Below are positions 52,355-61,060 of a stretch of DNA of 64,000 nt, piece by piece. Origin of the DNA: Afipia felis ATCC 53690 (lineage in GTDB: Bacteria; Pseudomonadota; Alphaproteobacteria; Rhizobiales; Xanthobacteraceae); contig NZ_KB375270.1 in NCBI RefSeq assembly GCF_000314735.2, positions 1,922,001 to 1,986,000 on the forward strand, given 5' to 3'. The notes under the pieces were generated by a model. The model was given only the letters and a program-made list of their open reading frames with translations, made no database searches and was not told the origin of the DNA. Position 1 is the stretch's first letter; each line of letters begins with the position of its first letter. The position numbers and the translations under genes were made by a program.

Positions 52355-53515
52355 TTATGCCTTGACCTGATACTTCTCGACCTTCTTCAAATCGACATCG
52401 ATACCCATACCGACACCGGGCGGCACAACGATCGCACCGTCGACGAACTGCATCGGCTCAACCAGCAAGTCATCCTTGTAGTAGATGCCGCCGATCTGGC
52501 CTTTCTGAGCTTCCTGCGGTGTGGAAACAGGGATCACGCAAGGAAGCGACACGGCAGGGCACGCCGCGGCAAGTTGCACATTGGCCAGATTGCCGATGCC
52601 GGTTTCGATTGATCCGTTGACGTTGCATACGATACCGGCAGCCCGGCACACGGCGCCAAGCTCCATCGCCTTGTAAAGGCCGCCTGACTTCGTGGTGTAG
52701 ATCGAGATGATTCCGACGCCACCCGTTGCGATGATCTGGATCGCATCGTGCGCATTCCAGGCCGATTCATCGGCCATGACCGGCGCATCGATTCGGCGGC
52801 CTACATCCGCAATCCGCTCGATGCCCATCACAGGCTGCTCGAAATACTTGATCCGGAAAGGCTCAATGCGACGATACGTCTGAACCGCAAGGGCTGGCGT
52901 CGCATATCCCTCGTTGGCATCGACACAAATATCGATTGAATCACCCGCAGCGGCCCGGACGGCGCCGACCATGGCGATGTCCCGCTCGGGGTCCTGACCG
53001 ATCTTCACCTTGATGGTCTTGACGCCCTCGCCGACGATCGTGCGCACTTCGGATTGCGCCTCCTCGATCGAAATCAATCCGATCGAATGTGCGACCGGGA
53101 TGGTCTCGCTTCGTTTTCCGCCGAGAAGCACATGAACTGGAACACCCAGCCAGCGCGCGGTGACGTCATAGATCGCGAACTCAAGGGCAGCCTTTGAATA
53201 GGGATAGCCCTTGATGATCGCATCCATCCGGGCATGAAGATCAACGAAGTTGCCCAATTCAATGCCGATCACCACTGGCGCGAGATAGTTCTCGATAACC
53301 AGCTTCACGATCGCGGCAGATTCACCAAAGTATCGACCGAACTCCCCACCCCAATCCTTCAGAGCCGGAGCCTCGCCCCATCCCACGCGACCGTCGCTAT
53401 CGGTCACTTTGACGACGACGTAACGGCCGATCACCTCGGTCAGCCCGGTCCATTTGTGCTCGCGACGCGGCGGCAATTGAACAAGGAAGGTCTCAATCGT
53501 TTTAATCGACGGCAC
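52355..53515 (-). CDS. Mandelate racemase/muconate-lactonizing enzyme family protein
   Basis: The product is 386 residues. The start GTG 53515 has AGAGG upstream and lies just past operator B; a GTG at 53542 would be inside the operator. The enolase-superfamily site is seen: VKTIKVKIGQ (the KxK Lys pair), DICVDANEGY, YFEQPV and MADES as metal Asp, Glu and Asp, and the opposite Lys in IYTTKSGGL. This fits the muconate-lactonizing subgroup, whose members are cycloisomerases, racemases or dehydratases. It is the first gene of the operon under operator B. Confidence 0.88.
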   Translation of the reverse strand: MPSIKTIETFLVQLPPRREHKWTGLTEVIGRYVVVKVTDSDGRVGWGEAPALKDWGGEFGRYFGESAAIVKLVIENYLAPVVIGIELGNFVDLHARMDAIIKGYPYSKAALEFAIYDVTARWLGVPVHVLLGGKRSETIPVAHSIGLISIEEAQSEVRTIVGEGVKTIKVKIGQDPERDIAMVGAVRAAAGDSIDICVDANEGYATPALAVQTYRRIEPFRIKYFEQPVMGIERIADVGRRIDAPVMADESAWNAHDAIQIIATGGVGIISIYTTKSGGLYKAMELGAVCRAAGIVCNVNGSIETGIGNLANVQLAAACPAVSLPCVIPVSTPQEAQKGQIGGIYYKDDLLVEPMQFVDGAIVVPPGVGMGIDVDLKKVEKYQVKA

Positions 53516-53533
53516 GGCAATCCTCTCGTCATA

Positions 53534-53570
53534 TGTGATCACACTATATGATCAAATTTTACGACGTCAA
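53534..53570 (-). promoter_or_regulatory. Promoter and operator B in front of the enolase-superfamily operon
   Basis: On the minus strand TTGACG (53565-53570) is followed after 16 nt by TATAGT (53543-53548). The operator, plus-strand TGTGATCACA-N6-GATCA at 53534-53554, covers the -10. It lies 19-39 bp upstream of the GTG start. It faces operator C, whose centre is 83 bp away, close to eight helical turns. Confidence 0.75.
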
Positions 53571-53601
53571 GCCGTGCTCGAAAGTGAGGCAACAGGCGAG
53601 C

Positions 53602-53637
53602 TTGACATAGCAAAAATGTGATCACTTAATGAGATCA
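53602..53637 (+). promoter_or_regulatory. Promoter and operator C in front of the solute-binding protein gene
   Basis: TTGACA (53602-53607) is followed after 17 nt by CTTAAT (53625-53630). The operator TGTGATCACT-N6-GATCA at 53617-53637 covers the -10 in the same register as at site A. It lies 20-40 bp upstream of the ATG at 53657. Confidence 0.75.
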
Positions 53638-53656
53638 TCATTTGGGAGTGCAGGTC

Positions 53657-54640
53657 ATGATGAAATTTCGTTGCTGGATTGCGACAGCGGTTATCGGGTT
53701 CCTTTTGACTGCCGCAACTATCGTCCCGGGCTTTGCCGCGGAGGCGTTCAACGTTCGATTCAGCTATAAATTCAAGGGCGAGTATGGCTTCCTGCTTCTG
53801 GGTCAGGCGAAGGGGCTGTATGCCGACGCAGGCCTTGATGTAAAATTCGGAGAGGGCGCCGGCTCCCCTGCCGCGTTGGGTGCACTCATTCAGGGCCAGG
53901 AAGACGTTGTTGTCCTACCTGCAATCTTTGCAATTTCGGCAATTCAAAAGGGCATGCCGATCAAGATCGTAGCGCTGTATCAGCCCGCGGCTCCCAGCGT
54001 CATTCTCTCGCACGCGAATAACCCAATTAATGTGCCGAAGGATCTCGAAGGCAAAACTATTGCGGCTCCGGTCGGAGAACTAGGCACGACCTATCTCGGC
54101 ATCTTCTGCGAAAAGAACAATATCGACTGCTCGAAGATCAAAAAGATTCAGATCGATATTCAGGCACGCGTCGCTCAATTCCTGGGCAACCGGATCGACG
54201 CGATTGCTGCTTACAGGACGAATGATCTGCCCATTATTGAAACCAAGGCGAACGCGAAACTCGTCGTGTTGGACCAAGTTCAGTATGGCCTGGCTGTTCC
54301 CGGATTGGCCGTGGTGACAAGCAATAGTAAAATTACGCAGCGTGGCGATGCGTTGAAGCGGTTTCTCAAAGCAACGTCGGCCGCAATCGAAGCGACCAGA
54401 AAAGACCCCACTGCAGCCACTTCGGCTCTAAAAGCAGCATGGCCCTCAGCTCCGAGCGATGCAATCGTTCAGACGCAGATTGAGGAAACGTCCAAATCAA
54501 TTCCGGCGGCCACCGACCGACCGCTCGGTTGGACCCGCACACAGTCTATCGAGGACGCCCTTAAGCTGCTCGAAAGCACGGAAAGCAGCAGCGCGAGAAA
54601 GAACCTCTCGGACTACTATACCAACGACTTTCTGAAGTAG
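53657..54640 (+). CDS. ABC transporter solute-binding protein (NMT1/THI5-like)
   Basis: The product is 327 residues with a signal peptide (MMKFRCWIATAVIGFLLTAATIVPGFA). The mature part fits NMT1/THI5 (FNVRFSYKFKGEYGFLLLGQAKGLYADAGLDVKFGEG; then LGTTYLGIFCEKNNIDC). The ATG at 53657 has GGGAG eight nt upstream. It has the same operator as the permease-ATPase operon 6 kb away and the enolase-superfamily operon, so the three should be coexpressed. The protein is divergent from that operon and is followed by a hairpin. Confidence 0.85.
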   Translation: MMKFRCWIATAVIGFLLTAATIVPGFAAEAFNVRFSYKFKGEYGFLLLGQAKGLYADAGLDVKFGEGAGSPAALGALIQGQEDVVVLPAIFAISAIQKGMPIKIVALYQPAAPSVILSHANNPINVPKDLEGKTIAAPVGELGTTYLGIFCEKNNIDCSKIKKIQIDIQARVAQFLGNRIDAIAAYRTNDLPIIETKANAKLVVLDQVQYGLAVPGLAVVTSNSKITQRGDALKRFLKATSAAIEATRKDPTAATSALKAAWPSAPSDAIVQTQIEETSKSIPAATDRPLGWTRTQSIEDALKLLESTESSSARKNLSDYYTNDFLK

Positions 54641-54654
54641 TGATGGTTCACCAC

Positions 54655-54694
54655 ATTCACGCCGCTCCGATCAACTTTCCGGTGCGGCGTGAAT
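54655..54694 (+). terminator. Strong hairpin after the solute-binding gene
   Basis: ATTCACGCCGC (54655-54665) and GCGGCGTGAAT (54684-54694) pair perfectly over 11 bp with a shorter inner helix. It lies between convergent genes 15 nt after the stop. There is no T-run on either side, so it may be a bidirectional terminator. Confidence 0.5.
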
Positions 54695-54808
54695 GACAAT
54701 TCGGGGCACGATGCGACGATCGGCACCCACCACGTGAGAGCAGCCAGCGAGTTGAAGCAACCCGCCCCGGATCAATTCTCACAGCAGCATGAAAAGAGTC
54801 GCACGTTC

Positions 54809-56326
54809 TCAGCTTTCCGACTCGACGAACACTTCATCACGCTTCCTGCTCAACACTGGCAGCAACGCCAGCCCCAGCAAGACCACGGCAAGCCCCATCA
54901 ACACTGCCGACAGCGGCCGCGTGACAAACACCGACCAGTCACCACGTGAGATCAGCAGTGCGCGACGCAGGTTTTCTTCCATCAACGGACCGAGCACCAT
55001 GCCAAGCAGGAGCGGTGCCGGCTCAAAGTCATGCTTCACCAGCCAGTAGCCGACAAGACCAAACACGCCAGCCAGCACAACGTCCATCGGAGCATTGTTG
55101 ACCGAATAAATTCCGATCGCACAGAAGATCACGATCGAGGGGAAGAGTAGCCGATACGGCACCCGCAGCAGGCGCACCCAGATTCCGACCATTGGGAGGT
55201 TGATAATGAGCAGCATCAGATTGCCGATCCACATCGATGCGATCATGCCCCAGACGAGGTCCGGCTGCTTCTGCATCACCTGCGGGCCCGGCACGATGCC
55301 GTGAATAGTCATCGCACCGACCATCAACGCCATCACGGCATTCGGCGGAATGCCCAGCGTCAGCAGCGGAATGAACGAAGTCTGCGCTGCGGCATTGTTG
55401 GCGCTTTCAGGTGCTGCCACGCCGACGATTGAACCGCGCCCGAACATCTGAGGCTTTTTCGAAATTTTCTTCTCGAAAGTATAGGCCGCGAACGAAGCGA
55501 TCACCGCACCGCCGCCCGGCAGAATGCCGAGGATGGACCCCAGTATCGTGCCGCGCAGGATAGCCGGGCTTGCCTCCTTGAGGTCTTTCTTGGTCGGCAT
55601 CAATCCGGAGATTTTCTGCTGCACCAGCTCACGATCCATCGATGCGCCATGGTCGAGGTTGCGGATGATCTCAGCAAAACCGAACACGCCCATGGCGACC
55701 GTCGCAAAGCCAAGACCGTCAGCCAGTTCAGGAATGTCGAATGCCATGCGCGATGCGCCGGTTTCGATATCTGCGCCGACCATCGACAGGAGAACGCCAA
55801 GGACGATCATCGCCAGCGCCTTGAGCAGCGAGCCCTTCGCAAGCACTACGGCGAACACGAGGCCGAGCATCATCAGCGAAAAATATTCCGCAGGCCCGAA
55901 CACAAGCGCGAGCTTGGTGAGCGGCATGCCCAGCAAGGCAATCAGGACAGTGGCGACACAGCCAGCAAAGAACGAACCGATAGCAGCGATGGCGAGAGCC
56001 GGGCCGGCCCTGCCCTGCTTCGCCATCTGGAAGCCGTCCAGCGCGGTGACGACCGAGCCCGCCTCGCCCGGAATGTTGACCAGGATCGAGGTGGTCGATC
56101 CGCCATACTGGGCGCCGTAGTAAATGCCAGCCAGCATGATCAGCGCGCCGACCGGCGGCAATCCGAACGTGATCGGCAGCAGCATCGCCACCGTGGCGAT
56201 CGTGCCTACGCCGGGCAGTACACCGACCAAGGTGCCGACCAACGCACCAACCAGACAAAGCATAAGGTTAGTTGCAGAAAATGCGACACCGAACCCCAGT
56301 GCGAGGTGTGCGATAACTTCACTCAT
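54809..56326 (-). CDS. tctA: Tripartite tricarboxylate transporter large membrane subunit TctA
   Basis: The product is 505 residues from ATG 56326. It has about twelve hydrophobic segments and family features such as GVLPGVGTIATVAMLLPITFG, YYGAQYGGSTTSILVNIPGE, and ESANNAAAQTSFIPLLTLGIPP. It forms the carrier with TctB and receives substrate from the periplasmic TctC. It is 7 nt after tctB. These transporters import carboxylic acids with sodium or proton gradients. The ligand is set by TctC and is not readable here. Confidence 0.92.
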   Translation of the reverse strand: MSEVIAHLALGFGVAFSATNLMLCLVGALVGTLVGVLPGVGTIATVAMLLPITFGLPPVGALIMLAGIYYGAQYGGSTTSILVNIPGEAGSVVTALDGFQMAKQGRAGPALAIAAIGSFFAGCVATVLIALLGMPLTKLALVFGPAEYFSLMMLGLVFAVVLAKGSLLKALAMIVLGVLLSMVGADIETGASRMAFDIPELADGLGFATVAMGVFGFAEIIRNLDHGASMDRELVQQKISGLMPTKKDLKEASPAILRGTILGSILGILPGGGAVIASFAAYTFEKKISKKPQMFGRGSIVGVAAPESANNAAAQTSFIPLLTLGIPPNAVMALMVGAMTIHGIVPGPQVMQKQPDLVWGMIASMWIGNLMLLIINLPMVGIWVRLLRVPYRLLFPSIVIFCAIGIYSVNNAPMDVVLAGVFGLVGYWLVKHDFEPAPLLLGMVLGPLMEENLRRALLISRGDWSVFVTRPLSAVLMGLAVVLLGLALLPVLSRKRDEVFVESES

Positions 56327-56333
56327 CGGAGCC

Positions 56334-56831
56334 TCACCGCAGAATGTTGGGATACAGATCGAGCGGCAGCCCGAGCGCATATGGGAAGAGAAGGCTGCAG
56401 CCAAGTGTCAGCAGACTTCCAACGATAAGCGTTTCCTTCCACTTCATTTCGGGTGTGCCGTACGACGCCATGACGAAGCTCAACATCGACGAGACTACAA
56501 GACCCAACGGCCGGATCGTGACTGCAAACGACAGGATCGCAACGGTAACAAAGAACAGCCCGCGCAGTCCGAAGCGCTGAAGCGGTTCGCCCTTGACAAA
56601 AAGGCCGGTGACCACAATGCCGGCCCCCATCAGCAAAAGGAGCACGGCGAATAAGCGCGGCGCCGTGCCGGGGCCGAACGCAAATCCTCGCATGCCCGGC
56701 AAATTGCTTGACGCCCACAGAGCGAACAGCGCAATGCCCATCAGGACGAGGCCACCGTAGAAATCCTGCGGCCCCTTGATACGGCGCGCAGACGCGGACG
56801 GGTCGGCGGCGCGGCCTGGCGCTTCAATCAT
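56334..56831 (-). CDS. tctB: Tripartite tricarboxylate transporter small membrane subunit TctB
   Basis: The product is 165 residues with four hydrophobic segments (DFYGGLVLMGIALFALWA; GFAFGPGTAPRLFAVLLLLMG; RGLFFVTVAILSFAVT; GSLLTLGCSLLFPYALG). The PGTAPR motif is typical of TctB. It lies between tctC and tctA in the usual order C, B, A. There is a gap of about 200 nt to tctC that contains a hairpin. Confidence 0.88.
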   Translation of the reverse strand: MIEAPGRAADPSASARRIKGPQDFYGGLVLMGIALFALWASSNLPGMRGFAFGPGTAPRLFAVLLLLMGAGIVVTGLFVKGEPLQRFGLRGLFFVTVAILSFAVTIRPLGLVVSSMLSFVMASYGTPEMKWKETLIVGSLLTLGCSLLFPYALGLPLDLYPNILR

Positions 56832-56948
56832 TAATGTTCTCCCCAGCCTCAGAGGGCATTTAGCCCGTTGTTATTTGTAACAGCCCCGTCGATACGTTGA
56901 CGATTCGCAACGAACACGCATGCCCTGCGAACAGTTTCCACGTTCGAA

Positions 56949-56975
56949 CCGAAGCGGCACCAAGCACCGCTTCGG
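56949..56975 (-). terminator. Hairpin between tctC and tctB
   Basis: CCGAAGCGG (56949-56957) and CCGCTTCGG (56967-56975) form a perfect 9-bp stem with a 9-nt loop. On the minus strand it follows tctC and precedes tctBA. It may lower transcription of the membrane genes relative to the binding protein. Confidence 0.5.
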
Positions 56976-57038
56976 CTGGATTTCTACTTCGTGGGTGCCG
57001 TTTCCAGAGCGACTGGTTATGACGACCCCCAAGTGACA

Positions 57039-58073
57039 CTATTCGACTTTGATACCGGCAGTGTTGACGATATTTGTCCAGGCCGTAACCTGTTCTCCCA
57101 GCGCGTCATCGAAGTCCTTGACCGAGCCGCTCTTCACTTCCATTCCCAGCTTTGCCACGCTGGCCCGGACCTCATCAGACTTAAGTCCGTCATTCACTGC
57201 GTGATTAAGCTTCTCGACGATTTCTGCAGGCGTTCCGGCCGGCGCCAGAAGTCCGAACAAGATTTCCGTCGGGAAACCTTCAAGTCCGAGCTCCTTTAGC
57301 GTCGGTATTTCCGGCAACTCCGGCCAGCGTGCTGCACTGGTCACGGCAAGTGCCCTCAACTGGTCATCCTTGATGAGATTTAGCAGCGTCGACTTGTTAT
57401 TGAAGACAACTTCGATATGGCCGCCAAGTGCGTCGCTGATTGCCGGAGAGCCGCCCTTATACGGAATGAAGAGAAGGTCCGTTCCGGTTTTGATCTTGAC
57501 GAATTCGCCGACAATATGGGTGTAGATTCCAGGAGGAGCTCCGAACTGCAGCTTTCCCGGATTTTTCCGTGCGTAGTCTACGAACTCAGGGAACGTTTTA
57601 GCCGGCAGGCGTGGCGTGATGACCATTGCCATCGAGTCCGTGCAGATGGTCGCGACAGGCGCAAAGGACTTGATCGGATCAAATCCGGGATTCTTGTAAA
57701 GCGCGCCCACGAGGGCATTCACGTTCGTTCCACCCAGCAACAGCGTGTAACCGTCCGGAGCAGCATGCGCCACGGCTTTCGCACCGATACGACCACCCGC
57801 GCCGCCGACATTCTCCACCACGACGGTTCCGCCTATGCGGGTAGACAGAGCTTGCGCGATCAATCGAGCCGCAACGTCGGTCGGTCCACCTGCGGGGAAC
57901 GGCACGACGATCTTGATCGGCTTCTCGGGATATTTATCGGCGAATGCAGCTTGGGTCGAAAGCGGCACAAAGGCGAGCGCTCCCAACAACGCGCATTTAA
58001 GCACTGTCGCTGGCTTCGATAACGGTACAGCGATACGTTTCGTCGCAAACAAACGCCCCAAAAATCCCTGCAT
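57039..58073 (-). CDS. tctC: Tripartite tricarboxylate transporter binding protein (TctC/Bug family)
   Basis: The product is 344 residues from ATG 58073 (GGGGA upstream), with a signal sequence around residues 20-45 (LKCALLGALAFVPLSTQAAFA). The Bug family features are KYPEKPIKIVVPFPAGGPTDVAARLIAQ, VENVGGAGGRIGAKAVAHAAPDGYTLLLG, and FIPYKGGSPAISDALGGHIEV. It captures a carboxylate in the periplasm. A cupin gene is 126 nt upstream on the same strand. Confidence 0.9.
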   Translation of the reverse strand: MQGFLGRLFATKRIAVPLSKPATVLKCALLGALAFVPLSTQAAFADKYPEKPIKIVVPFPAGGPTDVAARLIAQALSTRIGGTVVVENVGGAGGRIGAKAVAHAAPDGYTLLLGGTNVNALVGALYKNPGFDPIKSFAPVATICTDSMAMVITPRLPAKTFPEFVDYARKNPGKLQFGAPPGIYTHIVGEFVKIKTGTDLLFIPYKGGSPAISDALGGHIEVVFNNKSTLLNLIKDDQLRALAVTSAARWPELPEIPTLKELGLEGFPTEILFGLLAPAGTPAEIVEKLNHAVNDGLKSDEVRASVAKLGMEVKSGSVKDFDDALGEQVTAWTNIVNTAGIKVE

Positions 58074-58198
58074 AGTTGTTTCCCCTGATTGGTTATATCG
58101 TTTCTTAAAATGGGAAGCCGTGTACGGCTTCCGGCATGTTTTTGCGCTTTCCGCGCTTTTCGTAAAAATCATCGCGAGCAGCGATGGCAGCTTATGCG

Positions 58199-58633
58199 TC
58201 AGGTTGATTTTCTGGCGTGCTCGGCAGAGACAGGGTGCGTCTCGCTGGTCTCCACCATCGTTCGTGTTGCGTCGACGGATGCGTACACCCAGAAAATCTT
58301 CAGGGGCTTGTCTTTCGCTGCATTGCGAAAGCGATGCGGCATGTTTCTTGGAATCCAGGAAACATCCCTCGCCCGAACGGGGTGCACATCCTCACCGATC
58401 TCAGCAAATCCTTCACCCTCGAGCACGAGAACAGTTTCCTCGCAATTATGAAAATGCCACGGGATCGCCGAGCCGGGCCCAATCATGGTCATCCCGGTGA
58501 GCATCTGATCCGACCCAGTCGAGCGCGTCACCAGCGGAATGGTGCGATTGCCCCCACCACGGTCCACGCTCGGCAGTTCATCGGGCCTCAAAATTGCGGC
58601 TTGCAGCGCGCCCTTTTCGGAAGTGACGGTCAT
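58199..58633 (-). CDS. Single-domain cupin protein
   Basis: The product is 144 residues from ATG 58633. It has one cupin domain: first motif GSAIPWHFHNCEETVLVLEGEG, with two His and one Glu ligand, and the second with MPHRFRNA. A metal site is likely. Cupins of this size can be isomerases, decarboxylases or dioxygenases for small acids. It is the first gene before tctC and may be coexpressed with the transporter. The exact reaction is unknown. Confidence 0.8.
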   Translation of the reverse strand: MTVTSEKGALQAAILRPDELPSVDRGGGNRTIPLVTRSTGSDQMLTGMTMIGPGSAIPWHFHNCEETVLVLEGEGFAEIGEDVHPVRARDVSWIPRNMPHRFRNAAKDKPLKIFWVYASVDATRTMVETSETHPVSAEHARKST

Positions 58634-58878
58634 CAACGATCCTTTCGGCGCGGCCGGCAGAACCAGCCTCGCTCAAGTCATTCTATGGTTAGGTAGAGGA
58701 AACGACCACTGATGGAGCAATCATACAAATATTAATTCACGATCATTTCCCATATCATTTCAGCATGACAATCGGCCCCGACCGTCATGCCTATTCCTTC
58801 TGGCCGGGCATACAGCTTCGGCATTTCAAAGGTCACTCAAGGAGCATTATGAGCATGTCGTAAGACAGGAGCGATGCG

Positions 58879-60021
58879 GTGACCCAACGAGAACGCGAAC
58901 CCGATATGCCCATTCGGCTGAAGCGCATGGACTTTTTCCCGGTCGCCATTCCCCTGAAGCGGCCGATGAAAATGTCCGGCACCACCGTCGCCTTCGCGGA
59001 AAACCTGTTCGTTCGCGTTGAAAGCGACGATGGGACGGTCGGCTGGGGAGAGGCAGCATCGGCGCCGACGATGACCGGCGAGACGCTCGGCGGGATGATC
59101 GCCGCAGCGAAAATGATCTGGGAGCAGATCAAGGATTGCGACTTGCGATTCCGGGCGTCGTTGATCGCGCAAATTCACAGTGCGGTTTATGGAAATTCCA
59201 GCGCCAAATCGGCGGTCGAGATGTCCGTCCTCGATCTACTGGGCAGATCCTACGATATCAGCATCGGCGAGTTGCTCGGTGGCCGGTATCGCACGTTCCT
59301 GGAGCCGATGTGGATGCTTGGCCATACGAAACCCGAGGACGACATCAGAGAGGCCAAAGAACAAAGCGACCACGGCTATCGCTTCTTCAAGCTGAAGGTC
59401 GGCACTAAATCTCTTGAAGGTGACATCGCCGCGATACTTGGCGTGCGCGAAGCTATCGGCAAATCCAAAAAGCTCTGTGCCGACGCGAATGGCGGCCTTT
59501 CATATCAGGCAGCCAAGTCTCTCATCCACGAAACGGCGGCCGCGCAGTTGATCTATCTGGAGCAACCACTCCCCGACACTGCGATCACGGATCTCGCAAA
59601 ACTCAATCAGATGAATATCACTCCGATTGGAGTGGACGAGAGTATTCACTCACGACACGATATCGAAAAATATTCTGCGTGCGACGCAGCGGCTGGCATT
59701 TCACTCAAGCTGATAAAGATCGGCGGACTTATCGAGAGCATGGCTTGCGCCAAGCGAGCCAGTGAGCTCGGCCTGTCAATCAATATCGCCGCCAAAGTCG
59801 CCGAAACCAGCCTTGCGTCAGCGGCTGCAGCGCACGCCGCTGCGGCCATCGAGAGTTTCGAGTGGGGAATCAGCCTCACGCACATTTATCTGGAGTGTGA
59901 TCCGGTCAAAAATCCGATGGCGATCGAAAATGGTCTGGTGACCGTGCCACACGGGCCGGGTCTCGGCATCGACATCGATGAGACCGTATTACGCCGATAC
60001 TCCGTTTCCGGATCTATTTGA
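58879..60021 (+). CDS. Enolase-superfamily (mandelate racemase/muconate-lactonizing) enzyme
   Basis: The start is GTG 58879, with AGGAG at 58867-58871 seven nt upstream. It gives 380 residues. The active site shows FFKLKVGTK (KxK Lys pair), LCADANGGL, YLEQPLP and GVDES as metal ligands, and Lys in ISLKLIKIGGL. It is distinct from the enzyme at 52355-53515. Its end overlaps the convergent LysR gene by 8 nt. With an SMP-30 lactonase and an aldehyde dehydrogenase nearby, it may be a cycloisomerase or an acid sugar dehydratase. Confidence 0.87.
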   Translation: MTQREREPDMPIRLKRMDFFPVAIPLKRPMKMSGTTVAFAENLFVRVESDDGTVGWGEAASAPTMTGETLGGMIAAAKMIWEQIKDCDLRFRASLIAQIHSAVYGNSSAKSAVEMSVLDLLGRSYDISIGELLGGRYRTFLEPMWMLGHTKPEDDIREAKEQSDHGYRFFKLKVGTKSLEGDIAAILGVREAIGKSKKLCADANGGLSYQAAKSLIHETAAAQLIYLEQPLPDTAITDLAKLNQMNITPIGVDESIHSRHDIEKYSACDAAAGISLKLIKIGGLIESMACAKRASELGLSINIAAKVAETSLASAAAAHAAAAIESFEWGISLTHIYLECDPVKNPMAIENGLVTVPHGPGLGIDIDETVLRRYSVSGSI

Positions 60022-60982
60022 CCTTGGACGGCGCTCTAAACATCCGCTGCTTGTCCTGGGTGGCGACGATATTCATCAACAGTCCCTTGACGATCTCCGA
60101 CGCGTTCGAAAGTCGCCGCGTTCTTGAGTATGCAATTGCAAGCCGCCGGAAAAGACCGCTCGGTCCGATGGAGTGCAGACTGATCTGACCGGTCTTAGCT
60201 TCATCGTGGAGAATCGATCTCGGCAGCACCGTGGTGCCAATACCCTGCCGCACCATCAGGCGTATCGTCTCAATGGAATTGAGTTCAAGCAAAGCGGTGA
60301 CGAGCGGACCTTTGTGTCCCAGAAGATTATCAAGGATCGTGCGAATTCCGTGCGATAAAATGAGCGGCGTCTTCGCCAGCTCGGCGATGGGGATAGCCCC
60401 TTTTGGTCTGCTGCCCCGCGCAGTCGCGAACACCATCTCTTCGCTCACCAGATGCTCGATGAAGAGCCGTCGGGTTGGAGGAGGCTCAGTCACCAGCGCA
60501 AGATCGAGACGGCCAGCGTCGAGCCAGTCGATCAGTGGCTGGCTGTAGCCTTCGTCGATCTTCAGATTGATCCGCGGGTAATCGGATTGGAGGCTTGAGA
60601 CGAGCTTCGGTGCAATGAGCGGGCAAATTGTAGGGACAACACCAAGAGTCGTGTTGCCACCGGGATTTCCCGCGGACCCTCGCACATCATCCTTGGCGCG
60701 TTGCACATTGCGAAGAATCGATTTGGCATGCTCGTAGAGTTCGCGTCCCTGATCCGTCATTCGGATGCCCCGGCTTTCCCGAATGAACAGCTGGGCTCCG
60801 AGTTCTTCCTCCAGTTGACGAACATGCCGGCTTAGCGCGGGTTGCGCGACGTTCAGATGCTGCGCCGCGCGGGTGATGCTGCCGATTTCTGCGATACCGA
60901 CAAAATAATGGAGAGCGCGGAAATCCACTCCAGACCACCTCAGTTTCAGCATGACCAGCCATGCCGAAATTGTATTTAACAT
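60014..60982 (-). CDS. LysR-family regulator
   Basis: The product is 322 residues from ATG 60982, which has GGAGA close by; a later ATG at 60952 is possible. The HTH is in GSITRAAQHLNVAQPALSRHVRQLEEELGAQLF, and the ligand domain follows. It lies between the enolase-superfamily gene (tail to tail) and the SMP-30 gene, divergent from the latter over 79 nt, the normal place for an activator of that gene. The inducer is probably an intermediate of the local pathway. Confidence 0.9.
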   Translation of the reverse strand: MLNTISAWLVMLKLRWSGVDFRALHYFVGIAEIGSITRAAQHLNVAQPALSRHVRQLEEELGAQLFIRESRGIRMTDQGRELYEHAKSILRNVQRAKDDVRGSAGNPGGNTTLGVVPTICPLIAPKLVSSLQSDYPRINLKIDEGYSQPLIDWLDAGRLDLALVTEPPPTRRLFIEHLVSEEMVFATARGSRPKGAIPIAELAKTPLILSHGIRTILDNLLGHKGPLVTALLELNSIETIRLMVRQGIGTTVLPRSILHDEAKTGQISLHSIGPSGLFRRLAIAYSRTRRLSNASEIVKGLLMNIVATQDKQRMFRAPSKVK

Positions 60983-61060
60983 CAATCTCCGATCAGGAAT
61001 AGGTCTGTCATATCATCCGTCGAAGACGACGGCGCGATATTTATCTTCAGGAGCCCTTAC

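Noticed and set aside
53515..53542. Earlier GTG start (53542) for the enolase-superfamily gene
   Set aside because: The codon lies within operator B and the -10; GTG 53515 has AGAGG at proper distance.
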